The notes under the pieces were generated by a model. It was given only the letters and a program-made list of their open reading frames with translations. It made no database searches and was not told the DNA's origin. Of a DNA stretch of 60,000 bases, positions 9,840 through 21,262 are shown piece by piece. Both the position numbers and the translations under genes were made by a program. The stretch lies in contig OX485809.1 in assembly GCA_950295325.1 (NCBI GenBank), positions 38,225,081 to 38,285,080 on the forward strand, read 5' to 3'. The DNA is from Polytrichum commune (Eukaryota; Streptophyta; Polytrichopsida; Polytrichales; Polytrichaceae). Numbering within the stretch: the stretch's first letter is position 1; every line of letters begins with the position of its first letter.

Positions 9840-11790
9840 TTTTGGCTCTAAAACATGCAAAACAAAATGATTTTGTTCATGCTATATACCGTTGGAATCG
9901 TATTCTCGGTGTGCACAATATAGTATACATTACATACCTCCAAATTTATTTTGATTTTAAAGTTATTTTCTTACGATTTCGTTCGTACAACCTACCTCCA
10001 TCTCCGCCTCAGAAGATTGTTCTTCTTTTTCGTATTGTGTGGCGTATTTCTCCATGGTTGCAACAGAGCGTACATGTTTTTTCTATTGGTGTACGAGCTT
10101 GGATAAGATGACCCAAAAATATATCAAAGCATCCTTGCAGTTTGAACACAAGTAATTATGCAAGGATTACAAAGACGCGAAAACAATGAACGATGCCGAG
10201 ACTAAGTATCATGTGATTCGTTCTTGGTGGTTGTCATCTGGATCTGCCTCAGAAGAAGGCATCCTTGGCCTTTCAGAGTGGTTGGGTTTTTAGTACTTTC
10301 GTTACAGACAATGGGGTGGTCATATGTTATTTGTAGGTACTTATCAAAATTCAATATTCAATGTCATTCATTTTTTTTTCCATTATTATATATATCTTAT
10401 ATTTTTATTATCCTCATATTTGTGTGTTGTTCATAGAATATGACAATAGAACAACGTGCGGAAATGCCAACATGCAATCTTGCAGAGACTATACACAAAA
10501 AATGGCTCCAACAGTCCGGCAACAAGATGACTTGTTTATATGAAGCTACAGTGGATGACATGATCCGTGCTTTCATGCAAATTGCAAATTACCGGACATG
10601 GTTGAAAGGGGGTCTGATGGTAAAGGTCTTGATTCAGCATCCTTGAAACTCAAAGCAGCTGCCAGGTGTGGAGATCTAAAAATGTTGGCTGATGCCATGA
10701 AATCTTATCTAGGGGCAGAAGACGTCAACATTAGAGATTGTGCATTGGAAGGGTCAGAGCTCTTTGGTTCCACCAAACGCAAATTCAACCTATCACCGGG
10801 TGTTGATTGTGACTCTCATCGACCCGACAAAGTGAACTATTTCATTCCTCGTCCCAACACCCGAGCAACTCGTCAACGCATAGAGGAATCGTTGAATTTT
10901 GCAATTCATGGTGTGGCTCATACCACATCTGTGTTAGAGACTGATTGTCTTGCTTCTAAGTGGCACATTGCAAGATTGCCATCCAACTCAGCCAAACGAT
11001 GTTGGGTACTGCAGGCCATTACAGGGACTATGTACAATACCAAAGTCGGGATTGGAAAACATGGCACACCTGCTCCAACATACAAAGGGCTCATGAAGGA
11101 ATTTTGCTCTCCCAACAATGTGGAGTATGAATTTTGGTTTTGCCTTGACGATATTAAGCATTGTGTGAGTGGCAGTATGAAGAAATATATGTTGGATTGG
11201 CCTATAGTACCCAACATGTGGCCGGTGAAGATAGGTACCAATCTATCGAGAGAGGAGGTTCTGGCACTTGAAGATGCTGAATTTCAACTACAGCAGAGGG
11301 AGGCATTGTCCCCTCGTCGTAGGCTTTCAACAATCGCCACTCTTCCCAACCCTCGCTCGCATTTTTGTATGCCACCAAACCCTACATTCAGGTTTAGAAA
11401 GACAGTGCGTCGTAATCCAACAGCACCGCTGGCAGATCACAAAAACAAATGGGAAAGCACCGGACTCATGGAAGATTACTATGTGGTTGGGGTCACTGCC
11501 ATTCCATATCCGGGCTTTGGAGTGATAATCAACATTGTCTCCAAGCAGGATATCACCTACCATGTCACAATTGGCGACATCCCGCATTGCACATGCCCGG
11601 ATTTCACGAAAATGTCATCTCATGCATCGGGAAAAAAAGGAAAATGGGGTATTGTAAACATCTTTATTATGTGTTTAGATTTTTGTGCAAGGTGGATTAT
11701 GAGAGTGACAAGTTCATTCATGCACCTACATATACATATAATGAGGTCATGCAACTACTTGAACTTGCTGATATTGTAAAATATGAGTAG
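9840..11790 (+). pseudogene. SWIM zinc-finger transposase-type gene of MULE-1, frameshifted
   Basis: Coding-like text starts by about 10010 (SLDKMTQKYIKAS, then KDAKTMNDAETKYHVIRSWW). A probable 101-bp intron follows (10337-10436, GTACTT...CATAG), then MTIEQRAEMPTCNLAETIHK from 10440. The reading frame slips at a G run near 10610, continues through the long open stretch to about 11640, and slips again at an A run. The two parts of the last slip join a CTCPDF half (about 11590-11607) to a GYCKHLYYVF half (about 11655-11685), together a CxCx(n)CxH SWIM zinc finger. The stop is TAG at 11788-11790. SWIM domains are the usual C-terminal zinc-binding unit of Mutator transposases. I could not identify the DDE catalytic core upstream, so the 5' part is missing or too eroded. 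Both shifts are in homopolymers and could be assembly errors. Confidence 0.7.
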
Positions 11791-11951
11791 TATTGCAAGT
11801 GTTCTATTAAGCAACATATATTTGAATGTCAATAAATGACATGTTTTGGTTTGGATTATTATAACAAAAATTAGTTATGGACTGAAAGTCTTTCAAATGA
11901 TTCAGTAACTTCAATTCTATTTAGACTACGACCCAACCGTGAGCGGTTTGA

Positions 11952-12266
11952 TTGAATCACACAGATAAATAATAACAAGTTTCTAAAAATAAAAAATAAT
12001 CGACAAGATTCTACGCACATCCGCGTAGTAACCTCTTCTTGGTATCCGCCTATAGATTATTCCTACTTTATCATTAGCTCAATTTGGGATAGCACCAGTC
12101 AATGTAACCAACCGGATTCGAACCCGGGTTGATCCAGACCTAATACCAGTCTCTTACACAACTCGCATCTACAAGCGGATGTCTCAAAATCTAGTAGCTA
12201 CCTACATATTGACTATTTCTAATATCTAATTTCCTTGCTTTTGTAGATTGTGGGCCTTAACTGAGC
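11952..12266 (-). mobile_element. SINE-like insertion with 15-bp target duplication
   Basis: On the - strand a perfect B box GGTTCGAATCC lies at 12114-12124. A tRNA-like D-arm region ('gttgtgtaagagactgg') lies about 40 bp upstream, and an A/T-rich tail lies toward 11950. CCGTGAGCGGTTTGA is repeated exactly at 11937-11951 and 12267-12281, flanking the block, as expected for LINE-mobilised SINEs. This is the best of the four SINE candidates in the window. It lies in the 3' region of the SWIM gene, downstream of its stop. Confidence 0.6.
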
Positions 12267-12295
12267 CCGTGAGCGGTTTGAGTGGTTCACAATTA

Positions 12296-12480
12296 TGATA
12301 CCTACATATATGTATAATGAGGTTATGCACCTACTTGAACTTGTTGGTGTTGTGAAATGTGAGTAGTTGTACAAGTGTGGGTTGTAACTACATGTATAAG
12401 GATGTCAATAAATGACATGTATTGGTTTGGATTATTATAATAAAAATCAGCAATGGATTGAAAGTGTTTAAAATGATCCA
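12296..12480 (+). repeat. Duplicate of the SWIM gene 3' end
   Basis: This is a diverged second copy of 11729-11905. It holds the last ~20 codons (ending in TGAGTAG at 12359-12365) and the following 'tgtcaataaatgacatg' region. It lies about 565 bp downstream of the first copy, with the SINE between them. Either a local duplication or a recombined second element end. Confidence 0.7.
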
Positions 12481-12605
12481 TGGCAATAAGGTCCTTTCAC
12501 GTGTGCTTCATTTAAAATACTGGCAATTTACAATTGAAAATATGCAATTAATTGTCAAAATTCTGGTTATGTACCCTAAACCCATATGTCTTTACTAAAT
12601 TTGGA

Positions 12606-12695
12606 GTCATTGCTCATATGTTACTGCTCATTGCTCATGTGTTACTGCTCACCGCTCACCGCTCACTGCTCATCGCTCATAAGATAGCTTCCCTC
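12606..12695. repeat. MULE-1 right subterminal array of GCTCA(C/T)-type repeats
   Basis: About nine imperfect copies of an 8-10 bp motif (gctcatgt / gctcaccg / gctcactg) end in the terminal 'aagatagcttccctc'. The inverse arrangement occurs at 6184-6230. Such arrays often bind the element's own transposase; that function is inferred. Confidence 0.7.
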
Positions 12696-12704
12696 GTATT
12701 TGAT

Positions 12705-14090
12705 GGCAATTTGGTGGATGGGTTTCATGGTCTTTTGATTAGTGGTCGGGGGAAATTTATTTCTTCTAGAATTTGAATGCTTATGTATGCACAACTCCTC
12801 TTATTCCCATGGTGATAGTTATGAGAGGTAGGGCTTTCTAGCCTTGTGCTCTTATGGTGTCTATAAGTGGGTTATATTTATCTTCTTTGGTTTGTATGGC
12901 TTGGTCGAGGAATCTATCACATGTGAAGGCGAATTCAAAAATTTGCATAGTTCAATGTGGATTGGGTATTAGGGGACCGTTTTCTTTGTATGCGGCACCC
13001 TAGATGTATACTATGTCCCGTCTTAGTTTTGCAAGGCATTCACATCGTGTGGTTGTGCAAATGCAAGAGAGTATCCATGGTGGAATGGTGTTATGTTGCG
13101 GTTACCGTGTTGGTTACTAGCATTGATGAGTGTGAGGTGTATAGTGTGTATGGTTGATTCAATAGATTAGTAAGTTGATGGGCCACAATATTATATCTTG
13201 CAATTCTTAGGCCTTCAATGGTTTTATTATTACAATGTGAGTATAAGTGTGGCTAGGTGTCCCACTCTTTGTTATGGCACATTGTGCATTTGGGGTTAGT
13301 GTGTGTATGAGGCTAGAATAAGTTTTTCCTATGGTTGCCCATGTATTGGGCAAATTAGAATATGAGGAGTTGTGTAATTTGGGAGTCGGTTGGGTGAGAG
13401 GTTTCCCATAAATGGTTGGAGAGCTTAGGATGAGTTTCCTTTTTGGATAGCCATTTTTTCTGCATATATTAATTTGGAGGCGGTAGCCTTAAAGTTATGT
13501 GGTGTTATGTGTTTATGTAATTTTGGAGATTTCGTATAATGCATGTTAAATTGGTATTGGAAGGGGGTCTAGCTAGTCTATATGGTATAGTATGAGTGAT
13601 GTGTATGTAGGGTACGGGTGTTATGGTACATTTGGTGGTATCATCGGTCGCTAGAGAGTCATCCATATCATTTCCTGCTATACAAGTGTGTGATATGACT
13701 TTTTGGATAGTAATGTTATGTCGAACTAGGTAATGTGTTGTACTATGGATGCAATGAGCAGTTTATCTAGGTGGTGATGTTGGGACGATGGTTGTTTTAT
13801 ATGATTGTTAATGAGGTAGATATTGTTGAGGTGGTATGTAAAGATTTGTAGATCATGGTTTATGTTTTATGTGCTAGCTAATGCAAGCCATATAGCGCAT
13901 AACTCAGCCCTTAGAATGTTGTGGAGTCCCGGGAGTCTTTATGTTATTTGTATGTTAATGAGTTGACTATAGACCCCTACTCCAATGAGGTTTCCATTGC
14001 CTTTACAATCTGGTGGGATGCAAGAGCCGTTGGTGTAGATGTTGTGGGATGGATTATATGGATTATATAAATATGTTCAGTTGACAATTT
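12705..14090 (-). pseudogene. LINE relic: RNase H and Cys/His zinc motif
   Basis: Read on the - strand from about 14060, the translation gives IYTNGSC (14040-14020), RAELCAIWLAL, and a SHTCIAGNDMDDSLA block in a shifted frame. These match the order of RNase H landmarks: catalytic strand, helix with Glu, and the C-terminal His...GN..AD..A. Further on, CTMC-x(n)-HLYSHC (about 13300-13190) matches the zinc motif after RNase H in plant L1-type LINEs. The first catalytic Asp reads Asn, and there are stops (TAA, TAG) and frameshifts, so it is long dead. No reverse transcriptase is seen above 14090, so the 5' part is missing. MULE-1 lies directly on its 3' side. Confidence 0.6.
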
Positions 14091-15160
14091 AGTATTTATT
14101 ATATTATTTTTAGTTTGGTTGTTTTTAGTATAGTAGTTTATCAAATGGAATAGAAATGAAACAAAACCTCACTTTCTATGTACACACTCCAACGATTCAT
14201 ACCATCATGGATGTTTCCAATCTATGTGCATGCGGTATTGACTTTGAGTGTTGTGATGGTATTTATGCAATTGTTCATGTTTGTGTCATGAGAGGTAATG
14301 TGCATTATGCATAATTACATTTCATAGTCATGCATAATTACTTACCTAAAGCGCCACAATCCAAAACCTCACAATTTTCAGGATTGTTGTTGTTGTACCC
14401 TTGCATGTTCATTTATTGATCTTTAGAATAGAAATTGTGTATTAGTTTGATCAAATTGATGTGCAACCTAGCATTGTTGAACATGTGTAACAATGTCCTC
14501 TTTCTATTCTAGTTTCAAGACTAAATCCAAGTTGAGGTGTCCACTAATCATAGCTTGCCACTTGATACATGCATACATATAATCAAACACCTTAATTGTT
14601 ACCTACCTATGAATAAAGACTTCTCCCGTCTACCAAGATTCAACTCAAGGAACTCATTACACAAAGGGACCAACTAAACTAAACAATGGCCAACATTCTC
14701 AATTAATTTTAATGAATTTCCCAATTAGTGTGTGTTACTATTTGAAAATACCCAATGCAATAACGTCTTACTTAGAAATTCAATTTTTACTAATGAGAGT
14801 AAAATATGTTGTTCATACATTATAGAACATGGATGACGTTTGCTTGGTAAACTATTACAATCTCAATAAACAGTTATAGCATGCATATCTCCAAATAGTA
14901 CATGCACTAATTGGAATAATTAATGTAGCTAACCAATCATACACCCACATCTTGGTTACCACTAACCAAAGGTTGATCAATTTAAGAGAGGAGCTAAGGT
15001 TAACTGATCAAAGTTTCCATCAACTCGCCTAAGTTTTAGTTTTTAACATGAAACTATATATAACACATTCTGGTTTTGTACTCCACACTATTTTTGTAAT
15101 GTGTTTCATCATGATTAAACTTAATTATGTTATTTTTATGTTTTATGGTTAGCTACCTCA
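14091..15160. other. Noncoding AT-rich DNA
   Basis: Nothing recognisable: no long ORF, no tandem repeat and no terminal inverted repeat. Confidence 0.4.
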
Positions 15161-15164
15161 TATG

Positions 15165-15505
15165 TTAACTACACCAAATATTGTATTTTGTGCCACTGCG
15201 GTAACTTTTCTAGTGACACTAATTATGAATAAGTTCAGAAATCTTGTCATCCCAACTTACATTTAGTTAATCCAAATGCCAATTATTGAAATAAAATTTG
15301 GTATATTCTGCAGCCTACCATTTCTTTAGTAACTTATTGTTATGCAAGATTGAAATTTGGATGAAAATCCACTTAATAAGTCATACTAAATGCAACATTG
15401 TAAACTTAAAATGCCCAGAATGTGTGTTACAAAGAATGACAAGAAATAATCTTACGTAAACATTTAGTGTTGGTGACACTACACATGCAATTCATAATAA
15501 CATGA
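15165..15505 (+). mobile_element. MITE family A copy
   Basis: It is collinear with 18983-19385: 'actacaccaaat' start, 'gccactgcggtaac' (compare 'caccatggtaac'), 'cccaacttacatttagtt', 'gattgaaatttgg', and the end 'acatttagtgttggtgacac'. Noncoding. Confidence 0.7.
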
Positions 15506-15610
15506 TATTCAATATTTTGAGAGAGTGGGATCCTCTCAAAATAATATTGGCCATTTTGACACCTAAAAGTCATGTTAGGTTGATAAATACTAGATTATAC
15601 TTCAGACGTG

Positions 15611-15806
15611 TAGTTTCCATTAAAATGAGAGTATGTTAAGCTGGGAAATCAACTCATTTAGGTTGAGTCGACCTAAATGAGGATAATATGTTAGTCAATT
15701 TAGGTTGAGTCGACCTAAATGAGGACAATATTTTGTCAATTTAAGTTGAGTCGACCTAAATGAGTCAATTTCCCAGCTTAACATACTCTCATTTTAATGG
15801 AAACTA
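15611..15806. repeat. 196-bp foldback with perfect 39-bp arms and three inner hairpins
   Basis: Bases 15611-15649 (starting TAGTTTCCATTAAAATGAGA) and 15768-15806 are exact reverse complements. Between them lie three direct repeats of a ~37-bp unit, each with the core TTGAGTCGACCTAAATGA. The first makes a perfect hairpin, CTCATTTAGGT-TGAGTCG-ACCTAAATGAG. The arms stay partly complementary beyond 39 bp, so RNA from either strand would fold into one long stem or several small ones. There is no ORF. It may be a foldback transposon or a small-RNA hairpin locus. Confidence 0.85.
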
Positions 15807-15809
15807 TGG

Positions 15810-16430
15810 CGGAATTTACGGCGGAAAATCAAATGTTATTTTTTTACTTGTACTCTACAACTTTCTAGTGGTTTTCATTTCATTCTTGGATTAATAGTTT
15901 GCTTTATGTACTCTCAATTCACTGGAAAACTCTCATTTTAATGAATATTATGTTTAATTAGTATTGAACAAGACAAATAGACTAGGTAACAATATTTAGA
16001 GTAACTCTCTTAATTAGACAATGCGGATACGATATAACTAATTTGAGTGGTTACTTCCTCTAAACGAAGCCTCAATTGGGAAGTGTGGGTGGACCCTAAG
16101 GAAGTACCCAACTTGCAACCTTGCAATGTGGAGTTCCTTTTCATGAGAAAGCCGGCCTTGACTTGCCCTTCAAGTGAAAGGCACATAGTGCCTTGAAGCA
16201 TCTTCATGGCTATTTCCAAACTTCAATCTCAACCCTTTCGCATCGTGCTCACCGAGCTTTGAGGTAAGGTAGATGGTTCTTAAATGGTTACTTTTTCCAA
16301 CTAGCCCACTTCTTTGGAGAGAGGGGATTATTGTGTTGTATGCGAGCGTACCTCTCATTCATCCAACCCAATATAGTATGTAGTATGGAGGTTGTCTTTG
16401 TCATTGGAATGAGCTTTAGAGAACCTCAAT
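15810..16430. other. Noncoding DNA
   Basis: The motif 'ctctcattttaatg' from the foldback arm recurs at about 15931. Two overlapping - strand ORFs (16010-16358) show no recognisable protein. Confidence 0.35.
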
Positions 16431-16435
16431 TAGTC

Positions 16436-16830
16436 TCGATGAAACTATGAGTTTGATCCCTCTTTGAGAAAACTCTCTATTAAGAGTTCGTTAGCTCATC
16501 ATACATTGGAGTCTATTTTGAAAGTTGAGTGAAACCTTTGGGACATCCTCTTCCACCTCTCAAACTTTGAAAGAATTTTAGGATTCAAAATAAGGTATGT
16601 GCATGGGACCTGCTGTCTTAAATCCCGGACAAGCCTATGTAAGGCTAGCTTGGCCCACCCATCATAGTAGGAGAAGCTAGAAAGTTGGTTTTAAATAACC
16701 CAAGACCACTCTTTGTGAATGATAATTAAAGCAATTAAAAAGATTTAAGTGACTTTGTGTTAATTCTCATAAACCCCGAGGTTTGGGACTAAACCCATGG
16801 TTTCATCTCCAATACTTTAAAAATAACTCT
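16436..16830 (-). repeat. Dispersed repeat family E
   Basis: This is the reverse complement of 23140-23560 and 42670-43085. Shared landmarks are 'gatccctctttgaga', 'cacctctcaaactttgaga' variants, 'agcttggcccaccc' and the 'taaaccccgaggtttggga' region. About 400 bp, AT-rich, noncoding. No terminal inverted repeat is clear. Confidence 0.75.
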
Positions 16831-17997
16831 AATGTCATTTTAAATATGTACAAAAATGATAAAAGAGCTAATGAAGGGTTTGAGATATTTGAATTCTAAC
16901 ATGCTTTCACCAATTAGTAAAAGTGGCTGCCACTTCAATAGTGACTTTGTGAAAAATTTCACATGATAATTATCCATTAAAATAATTGTTGGTGGGAAAT
17001 ATTAAAAAATAATTACTGAACACTTAACCTCATCTAGGAGAACATAATTCGATTGTCTTGTCACAAAATTCATGATTTGTTCTAAGATATGTAAGAGGTT
17101 ATGTAAGTTTCTCATCTTGACCTCTTATATGCTTAAGGATTGACATGGAAAAAAAAATCTCATATAAGGTGGAAAAATAGAAAACGGTGAATGGCCACTA
17201 TTGGTGTACTAGACTAAAGAATGGAAGGATTTTTGTGTGGACCCAAAATGGTTAATTGTAAAAGTGGTGGCCTGAAAAGGATACAGTGATAGGTTGGGTG
17301 CAGTGATTGGCATAATAAGTCCTCTTTCACACCACTTGGGATCATTTTTGAACACCATTGAGTTAATCATTTTGTGTGCATTCGTATGCAAAGTAGGGTA
17401 TTTTGATGCTCAAATTAGGGAGACTATTGTACAAGTAGAGAGTTGGACTTACTTGCCTATTTGAGAAAATTTAAATAATTAATTACTTGGAATAAAATTA
17501 TGAACAAACTTGGATTCCTCATCATTTCCTCTACTCCATGTTTGGAAAACATTGCACAAATTTCAAACCACTATATCCGGCCAAATCAACTAATTTTCAC
17601 CATTTTCTGTAACTCTACCTTACACCTCTTAACAATTTTGTCTCTTCATGGGTGGGATGGGCCTAGATGATGATGGATCCCTCCCAATTGTTTGCACCGT
17701 GAATTAAAGTAGTTTGGATAAGTCAAGAATATGGTGTAGCATTTGAAAACAAATGGAGTTTAAGAGGAAATGAAATTGATTTTTAAGTCCAAGAAGTTGA
17801 AAAGGTCAATGAGACAAAAAGTACATCATGATGGTTTCAAACCGGCTAATTTTTTAGAGTGGCAGAGTGTGGTAGCCTCTCTAAGATAAAGGCTAATACC
17901 AACTTGGTGGTCCAATTGAAAGAAAGACTTGAGGCTCCCTAGGACTAAACTTTCACACAAATGGAATATGAGGGGACAAAATACAAATACACACTAA
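16831..17997. other. Noncoding AT-rich DNA
   Basis: No feature can be supported. The ORF at 17209-17391 (-) is short and motif-free. Confidence 0.4.
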
Positions 17998-18350
17998 AAG
18001 TCCGTAATATCAACCTCCTTAATGTCACTCCTTCTCTTAAATCCGGAAACCCTAGGGTTTGGATGTTCTCAGTTTAAATCTTACTCCTTGTTGTCACGTT
18101 TCCCTCCCATATATCATGGGTCTAGACATTAAATTAAACCACCAAAAAATTCAAAGCACACACTCACACACATCACGTTATCATGATTTTAGTCATTATC
18201 ATTAATGCAATTTTGACTTTGTGTTATTCCATAATGTCACGTGCTACACCAATTCTCTTTTATCACACAAGCATGTTAACACTACACAACTCCTTAACAT
18301 CATGTGCCCTTTGGCTGCCACAACCGTGATACTACAAAATTTAGAGTGAC
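17998..18350 (+). repeat. Dispersed repeat family H
   Basis: It is collinear with 32388-32715. Both contain 'aatgtcactcc-tctctta', 'ccttgttgtcac-tttccct', 'catgttaacact' and a final 'tgatact/tgatatt' block. Noncoding. Confidence 0.75.
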
Positions 18351-18982
18351 AATGATAGACACCCCAACCTGAAAATTGTTTTAATTGATAATTATGACAT
18401 GAGCACAAGTCCATAACATTAAATAGTGGGCCACTATTTGGTCACGACCTAAACCTAGTTGGGTATTGGCAATTCACTCCGCACTATGAAAGATTCACAA
18501 TTTGTATTCATGGTTTCGGACAATTGAACCTTATGGTGGGACACCGGTGTCCCAAATAAATCGGATGTCTCAATGACTGGTTTAAAGTGATCAAAAATAA
18601 AAACCAACTTCAAACATCAGATTGTGTACAAGGTGTTGAGATAAGCTCAACACCACTTTGATCACCTTCAACTGACGTCAACATGAGCTTTATGTGAGAA
18701 CTAGTGTATTATGGGACACCAATGTCCTGCTATAAGGTTCAATTATTATGCATTGTTATGCATATAGTATGCAGTTACAATAAACCTTCCCCATTTTGAA
18801 AATCGGTCTCAAATTTACAACCTTGTTCAACTATGGTGATGTTTATGTGTTGGACCAACCGAATCTAGCCCCCCGACCAAGCTGAAGAATGTAATGTCCT
18901 AGGAAATACCAAGGTTAAATATAAAGGGGACCTCGATGAAAATTAGGCCATGACAAACCAAGTCTTGCACTTGTACCCTAGC

Positions 18983-19385
18983 ACACTACATGTTGTGTTT
19001 GGTATCATATGGTATTTTATGTCACCATGGTAACTATTGTGATGACACTTTTTAGAAATAGGTCCACAAGTATTGTTATCCCAACTTACTTCTAGTTCAT
19101 TCAAATGCCAATTTATTGGGACAAAGTTTGGTATTTTATGCATCTCAGCAAGTATGCATTGGAAACCTTGTCATCGATGATTGAAATTTGGATAAAATCA
19201 CGTCGTAACTGACAATCATTGTGACATTGTAAATCCATAGTGCCCAATTTTTCTTCCCAAGGAACAACGAACAACAATGTCAGGTTTACATTTAGTGTCG
19301 GTGACATTACATGGGCGGGTTCAGGGTTGGTATTGAGCAAGACAAATCGAATTGGGTGACACTAAATACCAATATTTAGTGGAGT
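18983..19385 (+). mobile_element. MITE family A copy, most complete
   Basis: It is about 400 bp and ends with the small hairpin CACTAAATA-CCAA-TATTTAGTG. The body has 'tatggtattttatgtcacca', 'gattgaaatttggataaaat' and 'ggtttacatttagtgtcggt'. The CACTA...TAGTG ends recall CACTA-type elements, but the target duplication is unclear. Confidence 0.7.
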
Positions 19386-20248
19386 TATTAGGGCTCGGGC
19401 AGAATCGGTGACCGGTTAGTTACAGATGAAATAACCGGTTGAAGTTGGAGACTTCCGGAGAGTTACCGATCATTTTAGAGGAATCTTTAAAAGAATATAC
19501 CTCAAATGAACAAAGCAAAACGGGAAGATGTCAACATGTAACCAACCGGCTGGATTTCGAATCACAACTAGGATCGTGACCGACTCTATCTGCCCAAAAA
19601 CAAACTTCCCTGGCCGGGCATGCACTGCCCCCCCCCTCCCCCCCCTCCCTTTTCCTTTTACCCAACTCTTCATGAAGACTTTGTGTTTTGTGGCAGCTGT
19701 AAAAAACGAGGCTGCGATTTGTGGTTGAACGAAAAGGCCTGACAAAAGACCCCATAAAGATGAGAAGTGAAGGTCCCCTTTATACCTGGTAAAGAAGTCA
19801 GGCGGGGGGGGGGGGCGAAAAGGGAAGGGGTAAAAAAAAAAACGAAGAGAAGACGAAGCAACAACCAACAAACGAGCTTCAACAAAAATTTAATGGAGGC
19901 CAACAAAGTGGTGTGGTCGACGACCGACGGCATTGCAGGCACTGTAACTTATGATGGGTGTCATGGAATCTCTTGGCTGTAAAATGTTTTTTTTTTAAAA
20001 AAAAATTGAGAAAAAAAATTGAATTAAAAAAAAAAGTGTCAAATATACCAACCGTTTGGTATGATGCTGCCCTCCTGCCTTTTGCATGGGGACCCATCAT
20101 GGTGACATAATTGGAGTTTGAAGTTGTAGTAAGTTACGTACACATAACAACAGTGTTGTTGTTGGTGGCGTTCCCACGGTCCCCCAGTCATTGAGGTATT
20201 TATGTTCTTAAACCTACGGGGAATTGACAAGGGAGCCGAAGCCTCTAA
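19386..20248. other. Homopolymer-rich, GC-skewed noncoding region
   Basis: It contains C runs at 19626-19650, a 10-G run near 19805, A runs near 19828 and long T/A runs at 19988-20034. Overlapping ORFs on both strands (19470-20100) come from this low-complexity sequence: they are Pro/Phe- or Arg/Lys-rich and show no domain. Confidence 0.5.
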
Positions 20249-20762
20249 GGGCCGCCCACTTCACACTCGACCCAAGAGCCGTGACCGTGAAATTGTGAGA
20301 GCCCAAAAGAGAAAAAGTGTCCAAAGGTGGCCGTCCCAACACACCCTCTAAACTCATGTAGTGTGGTCACGGACCCTCAAGTGTAGTGTGAAGTCGTATG
20401 TGACCGGGCCCTCAGCCAAATGCTAGTTCAATGGATTTCTATTCATGCAGGGTCTTCACGCATGGTAAAATAGAATAAATCAAGGGTTGTGAGTGTTCGG
20501 AGTGCCATGGTCTCCTGGTTTTGTGTTTGGCTTACCTCCAAGAGTGGATTTTGGAAAGTAGTCCAAGTGACCATGAAACATGATCCATTTTATGTCATGT
20601 AGGAATCCATGTGGACTTTACATCCATCTTGCATGCACTTACTCTGTTGATCACTTAGGCGTAGTGTGAAGCGAACTTGGACCGGCTCCGTCTTTTCCAC
20701 CAATGAGAGTGCTTGAAGTGCAAGGGTCAAGGGCTCTTAGACTTGTGTGTGTGAAGGGGCCC
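20249..20762 (-). mobile_element. MITE family B copy with TAA target duplication
   Basis: The element is inverted relative to 2984-3486 and 26816-27312. Left end 'gggccgcccacttcacac', right end 'gtgtgtgaaggggccc'. TAA flanks both ends (20246-20248 and 20763-20765). Confidence 0.8.
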
Positions 20763-20765
20763 TAA

Positions 20766-21262
20766 GGGATGCTCTACACATGGGCCAAAAGCCGTGACCA
20801 TGAAAGTCGTAAGGACCCTTGCAACATCCGAAGGTTGTACCGTGGGAATTAGAAATCCACTTCTGCAATTTGATGGGACCTCAAGCTTAGTTTAAAGTGA
20901 AATTAGACCATGTGGAGGGACAACAACATATTCTCAAGTGGTTTTGGGCTCATGCCATGGCAAAAAAAAAAAATTCTAAGAGTTAGTGGCGTTTTAATCG
21001 ATTGTTACAGTCCAACTCCTAGTTTGGTTTTGTGTTAGATCCATCTTTTTTTTTTATGGGTCTGACACAATTTTGGGTAGGCCGTGAAACATCATACATT
21101 TGTTGTCATTTAGGATGCCATGTAGATTTTTTCAACCATCCGAACTTCCTTAGTCCCTCATGCCTCCAAGGTTGAGTGTGAATTGGGCTTGGACTATCTT
21201 TGGCTTCTTGACCAATCACATGATTTGTGTATCATGGGTCAAGGGTCCTCAAGCTCTAGTGT
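20766..21262 (+). mobile_element. MITE family C copy, adjoining family B
   Basis: It starts right after the TAA that closes the family B element: 'gggatgctctacacatgg' then 'agccgtgaccatgaaa'. It ends in 'ctagtgtaaagtgggcctag', the inverse of the opening of the 5109-5590 copy. A 28757-28920 fragment matches its left third. Confidence 0.65.

Larger units (their letters stand above)
6170..12695. mobile_element. MULE-1: Mutator-like DNA transposon, 6.5 kb
   Basis: The left end reads GGGGGAGTGCTATCTTGTGA; the reverse complement of the right end reads GAGGGAAGCTATCTTATGAG. Inward, both ends are built of GTGAGC(G/A)GTGAGCAG-type repeats. The 9-mer GTATTTGAT stands immediately outside both ends (6161-6169 and 12696-12704), the target-duplication size of Mutator-like elements. 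Inside are a SWIM zinc-finger gene on + near the right end, a second broken gene on - near the left end, a 209-bp tandem array between them, and a SINE in the 3' region. Both genes point outward. Both are interrupted, so the element is not autonomous as it stands. Confidence 0.85.

Noticed and set aside
12114-12124. Functional tRNA gene on the - strand
   Set aside because: The B box is perfect, but no acceptor or anticodon stem closes; 15-bp flanking repeats favour a SINE.
19470-20100. Cluster of overlapping ORFs on both strands
   Set aside because: They arise from homopolymers and low-complexity C, G, A and T runs; the products are Pro/Phe- or Lys/Arg-rich without any domain.
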